DNA of 8,892 bases, taken from the NCBI GenBank assembly GCA_011051475.1, contig DRLE01000277.1:1-8892 (forward strand). The letters are read 5' to 3'. The position numbers and the translations under genes were made by a program. The stretch is from Gammaproteobacteria bacterium. Lineage in GTDB: Bacteria > Pseudomonadota > Gammaproteobacteria > SZUA-229. Under the pieces are notes generated by a model, which saw only the letters and a list, made by a program, of their open reading frames with translations, ran no database searches and had not been told where the DNA came from. Positions 1 to 5,104 of the stretch are shown piece by piece (the first letter of the stretch is position 1; every line of letters starts with the position of its first letter).

Positions 1-461
1 CCGGTCAGGCTGTCGCGGTAGGCCAGCAGCTTCACCTTGCGCTCGGCTATTACCTTGGCCACCACGGATTTCACGCGATGTTTGAGTACGGCCCACTTGA
101 TCGGCTTGGTAATAAAATCGATGGCGCCGACTTCATAGGCACGTTCTACCGAAGCATCGTCGTCAAGGCCGGTAATCATCATCACAGGAATGTCGGTGTA
201 GCCCTTTTCCTTGATCTGCTGGCAGGTGGTAAAACCGTCAATACCCGGCATAACCGCATCGAGCAGGATCAGCGCAGGATGGTGTTTTTCCACCGCCTTG
301 ATGGCTTCGAGGCCGTCGGCCGCCTCGATAATATCAAAGTCTTCGGACTCAAGGACATGACGCACCATCAAACGGATGGATGGATCATCATCGGCCAGCA
401 GCACCACCGGCCTTTCTTCATATTTCTGGGTGTCACCAAACAGTGAAACGACATTCGACAT
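1..461 (-). CDS. Response regulator with GGDEF domain, partial (N-terminal part only)
   Basis: The visible 153 residues form a complete CheY-like receiver domain at about residues 18-135. It has the acidic pocket D24-D25-D26, the phospho-acceptor D68 in a LLDAVMPG context, T97 and K119 (TKP). It is followed by a short helical linker and the residues LLAYRDSLTG at the window edge. That last string is the characteristic opening of a GGDEF diguanylate cyclase domain (family consensus D-x-LTGLPNR). The protein is therefore probably a phosphorylation-controlled c-di-GMP synthase, possibly also with an EAL domain; the catalytic GGDEF motif lies outside the window. The ATG at 459-461 is chosen because GGGAG lies about 9 nt upstream and it gives a natural short lead into the receiver. 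The cognate histidine kinase is not visible, and the gene is separated from pepN by 309 bp, so it probably has its own promoter. Confidence 0.88.
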   Translation of the reverse strand, partial: MSNVVSLFGDTQKYEERPVVLLADDDPSIRLMVRHVLESEDFDIIEAADGLEAIKAVEKHHPALILLDAVMPGIDGFTTCQQIKEKGYTDIPVMMITGLDDDASVERAYEVGAIDFITKPIKWAVLKHRVKSVVAKVIAERKVKLLAYRDSLT

Positions 462-770
462 ACTTACTGCTCCCGCCCTTTACCCGCATCAGCGCGGGCC
501 TCATGTACATGGGTTGTGTTCAGCAGGTTGCTTTCGCCCCCGCCTTGTTATTTTACTTTTATATTTTAGTGTAGCCGCTGAATACCGCTTGTACACAATA
601 TCTGCATGAATTTGCTGAAAAAAGTAAAATTCCTTTACCTGATGGTACACCAGCCATAAGTTAAAAAAAACACCGTTTATCCAGTATAGCCTGCCGGTGG
701 TAGCACCGTATACTGTCGAAGTTTCGTCAATAAGTCTGAAAGAACTGATTTTATCTGTTTTTTTTCAGGT
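462..770. other. AT-rich intergenic region between pepN and the response regulator
   Basis: No credible gene is present. The region holds the leader and presumably the promoter of the response-regulator gene, a hairpin cluster next to a T-run (663-715, listed separately), and an 11-bp inverted repeat ATTTTACTTTT (550-560) / AAAAGTAAAAT (620-630) with a 59-bp gap. On the minus strand several AT-rich -10-like hexamers occur between 550 and 600, for example TAAAAT and TACACT. None pairs with a convincing -35 at normal spacing, so I do not call a specific promoter. The inverted repeat could be a pair of regulator sites, but its low complexity makes chance plausible. Confidence 0.5.
663..715 (-). 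terminator. Possible terminator with two competing hairpins downstream of pepN
   Basis: Read on the minus strand, an outer pair CAGTATA/TATACTG (plus positions 709-715 and 682-688) encloses CGGTG-CTAC-CACCG (plus 695-708). Together these make a 12-bp stem with one 6-nt bulge. Further downstream on the same strand is a second CGGTG (plus 671-675), followed directly by eight T (plus 663-670). CACCG at plus 695-699 could pair with either CGGTG. The second pairing places a 5-bp stem with a 19-nt loop against the T-run, like a weak intrinsic terminator. The likely role is termination of pepN or control of the response-regulator leader. The stems are short, so this is tentative. Confidence 0.35.
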
Positions 771-3392
771 TTATTTCAGGCTTTTATCCACCAGCTCACT
801 GACATCACGCGACAGTTTCGGCAGTGCCAGCAAACGCTGCAGGGCGGCCTTCATCAACTGCTGACGCTTCTCGTTATAACGTTTCCAGCGGGTCAGCGGC
901 GTACACAGGCGCGAGGCAATCTGTGGATTAATGGCATCAAGCTTTTCGATCCAGTTTTCCAGCAGCGCATAACCGAAACCGCTTTCATCATGGAAATTGA
1001 CCGGATTGGCGCTGCAGAATGCGCCCAGTAGCGAGCGTACCCGGTTCGGGTTTTTAATATCGAAATCATCGTGTTCGAACAGCTGCTGCACCCGCTGCTG
1101 TACGGCCCGGTGTGGAATGGTCGCCTGTACCGTAAACCACTTGTCCATGACCAGGTTATCCTCGTGCCACTGCTGATAAAACGCTTCGCAGACCGCATCG
1201 GCGGCCGGGCTCTGGTGATGCAGCAGACCGCGGAAGGCTGCCATCTGGTCGGTCATATTCGTGGCCCCCTGATACTGCTCGCGCGCCAGGGCATCGCCCG
1301 AAGGCAGATACATAAGATAGGCCAGGGCCTGGTTTTTCAGGAAACGCTCGGCCATGGATTCCGGCGACAGATCGTAGTCGTTCTGTGTATTATCCCGGTA
1401 GGCCTGCAGCAGGTCGTTTTCCAGCTTTTCTGCCAGGTGCGAATAGATAAACTCACGCGCCTGGTGGATGGCATCGACATCGATCACCGGCATCATTTCA
1501 CCGATATAGCTCAGCGAAGGCAGGGTCAGGGCGCGGGCGATCAGGGCCTTGTCCAGATCGCGGTTGTTCAGGTTTCTGCGGCAGGCATCGATATAAAAAT
1601 CCGGCAGGGCCAGTTCGCGGCCGGCATTGATATCATCGACCAGCGACAGGATCAGGCGGCTGGATAGCTGCTGCATGGCCTCCCAGCGGTTGAAGTCATC
1701 GGCTTCGTGCGCCATACAGTAGGCCAGCTCTTCATCGCTGCGATCGAATTTCAGTTTCACCGGCGCAGAGTAGCCCTGCAGAATGGACAGCACCGGCCGC
1801 TTTGCCAGGCCATGAAATTCAAAGCGCTGTTTTTCTTCTGTCAGGTTCAGCACCTGCGGCGGCGAGGCCGGTTCGCTATCCGGTTCGCCCAGCAGCTGGA
1901 TTTTCACCGGGATATGAAACGGCAGTTTTTCATCCTGTCCCGGCGTCGGCGGCGTGTGCTGCGCCAGTTCGAGAATATAGGTTTTGTCTGCATCGCTGTA
2001 GAACTCGCTGACGCTTATCTCCGGCGTACCGGCCTGGTGATACCAGCGACGGAACTGTTTCAGATCGATGCCGCTGGCATCCTCCATGGCGGCAACGAAT
2101 TCCTCCGTGGTTACCGCCTGACCGTCATGGCGCTGGAAATACAGATCCATACCGGCGCGGAATTTTTCCGCGCCCAGCAGGGTATGAATCATGCGGATAA
2201 CCTCGGCGCCCTTGTTGTAAACCGTTACCGTGTAGAAGTTATTGATCTCCTGGTAGGAATCCGGCTGTATCGGGTGCGCCATGGGACCGGCATCCTCGGC
2301 AAACTGTGCCGTGCGCAGGATATTGACATCATCGATACGCTTGGGCGCGGCCGAGTTCATATCAGCGGTAAACTGCTGGTCACGAAAAACCGTCAGACCT
2401 TCCTTTAAGGTCAACTGAAACCAGTCACGACAGGTGACGCGATTGCCGGTCCAGTTATGAAAATACTCGTGCGCAATCACGCCCTCGATGCCCATAAAAT
2501 CGGTATCGGTTGCAGTTTCCTGTTTCGCCAGCACGTACTTGGAATTGAATATATTCAGGCCCTTGTTTTCCATGGCGCCCATATTGAAGTCATCGACGGC
2601 AACAATGTTATACACATCCAGGTCATACTCGCGACCGTAAACCTCCTCGTCCCAGCGCATGGATTTTTTCAGTGATTCCATGGCGTGCTCGCACTTGTCG
2701 ATATTGTGGTGCTGCACATAGATACGCAGCAGCACCTCGCGGCCGTTCATGGTAGTGAAAGTATCTTCGACAAAGGACAGATCGCCGGCCACCAGAGCGA
2801 ACAGATAACACGGTTTTTTAAACGGGTCGGTCCAGGTGGCCCAGTGATAACCATCATCGTATTCACCCGAGGCCTCCGGGTTGCCGTTGGAGAGCAGCAC
2901 AGGATATTTTGCCTTTTCCGCAATAATGGTGGTGCTGAACAGCGCCATCACATCGGGGCGGTCGGGAAAATAAGTAATCTTGCGAAAGCCCTCGGCCTCG
3001 CACTGGGTGCAGTAATTACCACTGGACTTGTACAGACCTTCCAGGGAAAAGTTTTCCTGGGGTTTGATAAAGGTTTCGATTTCCAGCTCAAACGCATCCG
3101 GTACCTTAAAAATGCTCAAACCGGTATCACTGACCGCATAGTCTTCGCACTGCAAAGGCTGATCATTGATAAATATTTCTCCCAGCTCCAGGTTTTCACC
3201 CATAAGTTCGAGCGAGCTCGCTGTCGACTGCGGATTTTTTTTAATGCTCATCTGTGAGCGAACACGGGTTTTGTCCTCTTCCAGCTCGAAGGTAAGATCG
3301 ACGGTTTCAATAAAAAAATCCGGCGCTTGATAATCTTTAAGATAAACGGTTTTATCCTGCATTGCAGGCTGTTTCTGATCAGGGTCTTTCAT
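771..3392 (-). CDS. pepN: Aminopeptidase N (M1 family zinc metallopeptidase)
   Basis: Cytoplasmic broad-specificity aminopeptidase that removes N-terminal residues from peptides in the last steps of protein turnover. The length of 873 aa matches E. coli PepN (870 aa). The substrate-binding exopeptidase motif GAMEN is at residues 272-276. The zinc site HEYFH at 308-312, with E331 exactly 23 residues after H308, reproduces the E. coli H297/H301/E320 spacing with E309 catalytic. Y392 sits where the transition-state tyrosine is expected. Domain order is an N-terminal beta domain (about 20-200), the catalytic domain (about 200-450), a beta sandwich, and a long alpha-helical C-terminal domain. The annotated ATG has no clear Shine-Dalgarno. 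M11 (MQDKTVYLKDYQAPDF) is a serious alternative because homologues begin near there. A TATATA -10-like element lies about 12-20 nt upstream of the first ATG. No truncation or missing key residue was seen. Confidence 0.97.
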   Translation of the reverse strand: MKDPDQKQPAMQDKTVYLKDYQAPDFFIETVDLTFELEEDKTRVRSQMSIKKNPQSTASSLELMGENLELGEIFINDQPLQCEDYAVSDTGLSIFKVPDAFELEIETFIKPQENFSLEGLYKSSGNYCTQCEAEGFRKITYFPDRPDVMALFSTTIIAEKAKYPVLLSNGNPEASGEYDDGYHWATWTDPFKKPCYLFALVAGDLSFVEDTFTTMNGREVLLRIYVQHHNIDKCEHAMESLKKSMRWDEEVYGREYDLDVYNIVAVDDFNMGAMENKGLNIFNSKYVLAKQETATDTDFMGIEGVIAHEYFHNWTGNRVTCRDWFQLTLKEGLTVFRDQQFTADMNSAAPKRIDDVNILRTAQFAEDAGPMAHPIQPDSYQEINNFYTVTVYNKGAEVIRMIHTLLGAEKFRAGMDLYFQRHDGQAVTTEEFVAAMEDASGIDLKQFRRWYHQAGTPEISVSEFYSDADKTYILELAQHTPPTPGQDEKLPFHIPVKIQLLGEPDSEPASPPQVLNLTEEKQRFEFHGLAKRPVLSILQGYSAPVKLKFDRSDEELAYCMAHEADDFNRWEAMQQLSSRLILSLVDDINAGRELALPDFYIDACRRNLNNRDLDKALIARALTLPSLSYIGEMMPVIDVDAIHQAREFIYSHLAEKLENDLLQAYRDNTQNDYDLSPESMAERFLKNQALAYLMYLPSGDALAREQYQGATNMTDQMAAFRGLLHHQSPAADAVCEAFYQQWHEDNLVMDKWFTVQATIPHRAVQQRVQQLFEHDDFDIKNPNRVRSLLGAFCSANPVNFHDESGFGYALLENWIEKLDAINPQIASRLCTPLTRWKRYNEKRQQLMKAALQRLLALPKLSRDVSELVDKSLK

Positions 3393-3457
3393 AGAAATTC
3401 AGGTGTATATATAGAAATGTCTGTGCCGAAGAATACCACAAAACATCGGGGAAACCG

Positions 3458-3877
3458 TTACTCATTCACCGAGCTGGCAATCGGAACTTCGAGTGGATTT
3501 CTATAGCCGAGCCAGTGGAAGGCCTCATCGATATCCCTGAAAATACGTGTGTTGATATCGGCATTCCTGGACAGGGTTTTATGCAGCTTTGCCATCCAGT
3601 AATAGCGGATATCCGGCACGACAATGGCCGAATCGAAGCTGCCGCGCTTGCGACCGACGGTAGCGTTCAACTGGGAAAGCCGATGAAAATCCTTAAGCGC
3701 AACATCAATCGTCTGCAGATTGTCTGCATAGATCAGCTGCGAAAAGCCGGGACTGATCCTTGTATCGAAATTATCGACCAGCCAGTAAAAATAGGACTCG
3801 ATTTCACGCATGGTTACCACACCTGACAGACAGGCAACAACCAGACGGCCGGATTCGTAGATAGTCGGTGTAATCAT
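3458..3877 (-). CDS. Small SpoIIAA/STAS-like domain protein
   Basis: A 139-aa soluble protein without signal peptide or membrane segment. Its pattern resembles the bacterial SpoIIAA-like (STAS/SEC14-type alpha/beta) small proteins: an N-terminal strand-turn-strand (residues 3-22, YESGRLVVACLSGVVT), an amphipathic helix (23-35), a strand with an acidic end (46-52, SQLIYAD), a helix (58-70), a strand (82-88, DSAIVVP), a helix (90-103), and a closing FRDIDEAFHWLGY segment (113-125). In that family the last part is typically a VFRDLDEALxWL string. The family is structural and often unassigned; no enzymatic residues can be named. The start is supported by AGGGA about 8 nt upstream. It stands alone, 65 bp before pepN on the same strand, so co-transcription with pepN is possible. 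Its leader contains an unusual 14-bp periodic repeat. The family call is made from sequence pattern only. Confidence 0.8.
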   Translation of the reverse strand: MITPTIYESGRLVVACLSGVVTMREIESYFYWLVDNFDTRISPGFSQLIYADNLQTIDVALKDFHRLSQLNATVGRKRGSFDSAIVVPDIRYYWMAKLHKTLSRNADINTRIFRDIDEAFHWLGYRNPLEVPIASSVNE

Positions 3878-3893
3878 AGCAGTGGTCCCTTTG

Positions 3894-3955
3894 CTTCGAC
3901 TTTTGGACTTCGACTTCTGGGTTTCGATTTTCCGCTTCGATTAAAGAGGCTTCGA
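3894..3955. repeat. Degenerate tandem repeat, five TCGAAG boxes at about 14-bp period
   Basis: On the plus strand the hexamer CTTCGA or TTTCGA starts at 3894, 3908, 3922, 3935 and 3950. The steps are 14, 14, 13 and 15 bp. The first two units agree beyond the box (CTTCGACTTTTGGA and CTTCGACTTCTGGG). The array ends 16 bp upstream of the start codon of the STAS-like gene, so it lies in its 5' leader, where the minus-strand transcript would read TCGAAG/TCGAAA repeatedly. Unequal steps rule out an in-frame protein repeat. It may be a slippage-generated tandem repeat, a multi-site operator, or an RNA-protein binding leader; function unknown. Confidence 0.6.
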
Positions 3956-3975
3956 TGCTTGGCGCCTCGCTAATC

Positions 3976-4079
3976 AAATGACAAATTCGACAGGTGCTAC
4001 ATTTCACTCACCTGATACGAAAATACATGATTTCCGCCTATCGGTAAAGTCATTGAGAAAAATGACAAATGCTCACCTG
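3976..4079. repeat. Direct repeat AAATGACAAAT at 84 bp, each followed by CTCACCTG
   Basis: The 11-mer AAATGACAAAT occurs at 3976-3986 and 4060-4070, exactly 84 bp apart, which is close to eight helical turns. Each is followed by CTCACCTG (4007-4014 and 4072-4079). In addition CAGGTG at 3991-3996 forms an inverted repeat with CACCTG at 4009-4014. On the minus strand the first motif contains TTGTCA, a -35-like hexamer, but no good -10 lies 16-18 bp after either copy. The rest of the gene-free stretch 3878-4194 holds the TCGAAG array and an 8-bp palindrome GTAGCTAC (around 4125), and nothing else I can recognise. This could be a regulator site pair for the STAS-like gene. Confidence 0.4.
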
Positions 4080-4194
4080 CCCTGAAAATCTGAAAAAAAA
4101 CGCCAGCAGGCTTGTATATTTCAGGTAGCTACGATGTAAATCTTATCCGGCCCATACTGCTGACATCGCCTACCAGGGAATCTCTGATTATTTA

Positions 4195-4380
4195 CTACAA
4201 CGCTGTCGTTTTTGTTTTCCCGCAACGACTGCATTGAAACACGGTGACCAGACGGCCCTGTTTCACATCAAATTTTTTTTCGGTGAGAATTTTCCATTTA
4301 TGAAACCCGCTACGGCACAGGCTTTTTCCCTTGTGCTTCTGTGCGGGTGTTTTTCTTTTGAATTCGAGGATATCTGCCAT
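4195..4380 (-). CDS. Small conserved zinc-ribbon protein (61 aa)
   Basis: The preferred start is the ATG at 4378-4380, giving a 61-aa protein beginning MADILEFKRK. A longer reading from 4407 adds only nine unlikely residues. Four potential zinc ligands form two half-sites: C22-x4-H27 (CRSGFH) and C50-x2-C53 (CSRCGK), the layout of a single small zinc ribbon. Between them lies a predicted beta region (KILTEKKFDVKQGRLVTVF). The protein is basic, with a lysine-rich N-terminus, suggesting nucleic-acid or ribosome contact; that is inference. From memory it resembles short uncharacterised proteins widespread in marine and pseudomonad-like gammaproteobacteria; no function is known to me. It sits alone just beyond the tRNA-Pro locus. 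No Shine-Dalgarno precedes the start, and a promoter-like element ends only 7 nt before the ATG. Confidence 0.78.
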   Translation of the reverse strand: MADILEFKRKTPAQKHKGKSLCRSGFHKWKILTEKKFDVKQGRLVTVFQCSRCGKTKTTAL

Positions 4381-4387
4381 AGTCAAA

Positions 4388-4415
4388 ACCATACACGATG
4401 GTGACATTTATGCAA
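4388..4415 (-). promoter_or_regulatory. Candidate promoter of the zinc-ribbon gene (near-leaderless)
   Basis: On the minus strand TTGCAT (plus 4410-4415) and TATGGT (plus 4388-4393) are separated by 16 bp. They match the sigma-70 -35 and -10 consensus at 3 and 4 of 6 positions. The -10 hexamer ends 7 nt before the ATG at 4380, so transcription would begin at or next to the start codon. That fits the missing Shine-Dalgarno. Both hexamers are weak matches. Confidence 0.25.
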
Positions 4416-4499
4416 TATGATCAGGGAGCGCGCGAAAAGCTGGCCGAAAAAAGAAGGGCCGAGATAAGAGAAAAATGGTCGGGACGACAGGATTTATAA
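4410..4499 (+). CDS. Doubtful 29-aa plus-strand ORF ending in the tRNA-derived copy
   Basis: The reading frame MQYDQGAREKLAEKRRAEIR (first 20 residues) encodes a highly charged, probably helical peptide. Its last seven residues (SGRQDL and the preceding W) are encoded by the 20-bp copy of the tRNA-Pro 3' end. It is the only plus-strand candidate gene in the window and diverges from the zinc-ribbon gene. There is only a weak GGTG upstream as a possible ribosome site. It could be a real small protein, the truncated front of a gene cut by an integration event, or chance. I do not recognise it. Confidence 0.18.
   Translation: MQYDQGAREKLAEKRRAEIREKWSGRQDL
4476..4495 (-). other. Displaced copy of tRNA-Pro 3' end (attachment-site-like)
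   Basis: TGGTCGGGACGACAGGATTT is an exact 20-bp copy, in the same orientation, of 4815-4834. That segment is the 3' end of the tRNA-Pro gene: half of the T-arm, the 3' acceptor strand and CCA. The two copies are 339 bp apart and neither flank is similar. The copy is followed on the minus strand by TTTTT, as expected for an original tRNA trailer. Tyrosine-recombinase elements that integrate in tRNA 3' ends regenerate the tRNA on one side and leave the displaced 3' end as a direct repeat on the other, which fits this layout. No integrase lies between the copies. A decayed partial tRNA duplicate is the alternative. Confidence 0.6.
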
Positions 4500-4518
4500 A
4501 ATACATCCATGTATTTTA
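4497..4518. repeat. 22-bp palindrome next to the tRNA-derived copy
   Basis: TAAAATACAT (4497-4506) and ATGTATTTTA (4509-4518) are perfect 10-bp inverted arms separated by CC. The palindrome begins one base after the displaced tRNA 3' end. It is AT-rich, so it is a weak RNA terminator but a good candidate for a dimeric protein operator or a recombinase or excisionase arm site. Confidence 0.5.
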
Positions 4519-4525
4519 CCCTTCG

Positions 4526-4545
4526 GGCCGGCCGTAAACCGGCCG
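4526..4545. repeat. GC-rich hairpin
   Basis: GGCCGG (4526-4531) pairs with CCGGCC (4539-4544), or alternatively CGGCCG (4529-4534) pairs with CGGCCG (4540-4545) around a TAAAC loop. On the plus strand it is followed by only short T runs. It is one of four palindromic units packed between 4497 and 4650. Confidence 0.5.
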
Positions 4546-4547
4546 TT

Positions 4548-4570
4548 AAAAAAGGCTTCCTGCCTTTTTT
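4548..4570. terminator. Bidirectional terminator-like hairpin
   Basis: AAAAAAGGC (4548-4556), loop TTCCT, GCCTTTTTT (4562-4570). The 9-bp perfect stem has an A6 tract on one side and a T6 tract on the other, so it could act in either direction. The GC core is only 3 bp, so it is weak on its own. It lies after the stronger terminator at 4609-4649 for minus-strand transcripts. Confidence 0.45.
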
Positions 4571-4608
4571 ATGAACCTGACAAAAAGCATGCGAACAAAC
4601 CTTCCAGG

Positions 4609-4649
4609 CCAGTTAAAAAAACAGCCTCGAAGAACGAGGCTGTTTTTTT
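4609..4649 (-). terminator. Strong intrinsic terminator, probably of tRNA-Pro, split off by the MITE
   Basis: A7-CAGCCTCG (4615-4629), loop AAGAA, CGAGGCTG-T7 (4635-4649) is a perfect 15-bp stem with A and T tracts, and is functional in either direction. The stem originally extended further. CCAGTT at 4609-4614 is complementary to AACTGG, which is now split between A4650 and 4813-4817 on the far side of the MITE. Joining these flanks gives a 21-bp perfect stem whose foot is the tRNA CCA end. On the minus strand it would have stood immediately after the tRNA and is now 162 bp further away. Confidence 0.85.
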
Positions 4650-4650
4650 A

Positions 4651-4809
4651 CGGAACCTCTGAATAACTCTGAATGAAGCAGATTATGTACAGCTTGTGTG
4701 AGAACAAGGCAAAGTTTGCAGCGAATAGCTGGCTATTTGCAAGAACTTTAACGCCGTTATCGCATAAGCTGTACATAAGATGCGATTTCACGAGTTTTTC
4801 AGAGGTTCC
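4651..4809. mobile_element. MITE-like palindromic insertion, 159 bp
   Basis: The ends GGAACCTCTGAA (4652-4663) and TTCAGAGGTTCC (4798-4809) are perfect 12-bp terminal inverted repeats. The whole element is one long imperfect palindrome. TTATGTACAGCTT (4683-4695) pairs with AAGCTGTACATAA (4766-4778), and the centre GCGAATAGC-TG-GCTATTTGC nearly closes. The flanks carry TTA (4648-4650 and 4810-4812), consistent with a 3-bp TNA target duplication. Deleting 4651-4812 restores a perfect hairpin, which is strong evidence for insertion. It has no coding capacity. The TNA target and GG-starting ends suggest mobilisation by an IS5-family (IS427/IS1031-like) transposase, but that is inference. The C at 4651 has no partner at the right end. 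Confidence 0.85.
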
Positions 4810-4814
4810 TTAAC

Positions 4815-4891
4815 TGGTCGGGACGACAGGATTTGAACCTGTGACCACTACACCCCCAGTGTAGTGCGCTACCAGACTGCGCTACGCCCCG
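4815..4891 (-). tRNA. proL-like: tRNA-Pro (anticodon GGG)
   Basis: The 77-nt cloverleaf runs from C1 (4891) to an encoded CCA (4815-4817). Acceptor CGGGGCG pairs with CGTCCCG (one G-U pair). The D-arm is GCGCAGTCTGGTAGCGC. The anticodon stem CTACA/TGTAG encloses the loop CTGGGGG, giving anticodon GGG, which reads proline codons CCC and CCU. The T-arm is CAGGTTCAAATCCTG. Overall it resembles E. coli tRNA-Pro(GGG). It lies 213 bp after the merR-like gene behind a terminator, so it is its own transcription unit. Its 3' end is duplicated at 4476-4495 and a MITE starts 5 bp beyond CCA, so its trailer is abnormal. Confidence 0.97.
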
Positions 4892-4904
4892 ATAAGAGGT
4901 GCGT

Positions 4905-4933
4905 AGATTACACGAAATAAGGAAATTGTGGAA
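4905..4933 (-). promoter_or_regulatory. Candidate tRNA-Pro promoter
   Basis: On the minus strand TTCCAC (plus 4928-4933) and TAATCT (plus 4905-4910) are separated by 17 bp. The -10 fits well and the -35 poorly. The predicted start lies a few bases before the mature tRNA 5' end, as is usual. The position is more persuasive than the -35 match. The rest of 4934-5047 holds nothing else I can support. Confidence 0.35.
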
Positions 4934-5047
4934 CTATCCTTTGCGTATATCGATGCTTTTTTGTTATTCAGGGTTCATGTTCGCGGAATTGCCCGCTCCG
5001 ACAACCGGGTGGTTTGAATATACACAAACGCTATAATTTACAGGCAT

Positions 5048-5085
5048 AAAAAAACCGGCCCACCTCAACAACAGGGGCCGGTTTT
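5048..5085 (-). terminator. Intrinsic terminator of the pheST-ihfA-merR transcript
   Basis: On the minus strand AAAACCGGCCC (plus 5075-5085) pairs perfectly with GGGCCGGTTTT (plus 5051-5061) over 11 bp around a 13-nt loop, and seven T follow in total (plus 5048-5054). It starts 20 bp after the merR-like stop codon and insulates the tRNA gene from the operon. This is a textbook Rho-independent signal. Confidence 0.92.
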
Positions 5086-5104
5086 ACTGTATTCGGATAT
5101 AAAC

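Noticed and set aside
78..446. A 122-aa plus-strand open frame at the left edge
   Set aside because: It lies opposite a receiver domain with all key residues on the minus strand. The minus-strand frame is the real gene.
3894..3955. CRISPR array
   Set aside because: The units are about 14 bp, degenerate, with no unique spacers of 25-40 bp and no cas genes.
3804..4007. A 67-aa minus-strand ORF overlapping the start of the STAS-like gene
   Set aside because: It runs through the unequal 13-15 bp repeat, has no ribosome site and overlaps a better-supported gene in another frame.
4084..4115. T8 tract (minus strand) preceded by GCCTGCTGGC as a terminator for the zinc-ribbon gene
   Set aside because: The stem is only 3 bp, so it is not convincing as an intrinsic terminator.
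5032..5037. Plus-strand TATAAT as a promoter
   Set aside because: The only -35-like hexamer (TTGAAT) is 12 bp away, and the sequence points straight into the terminator and the antisense strand of the merR-like gene.
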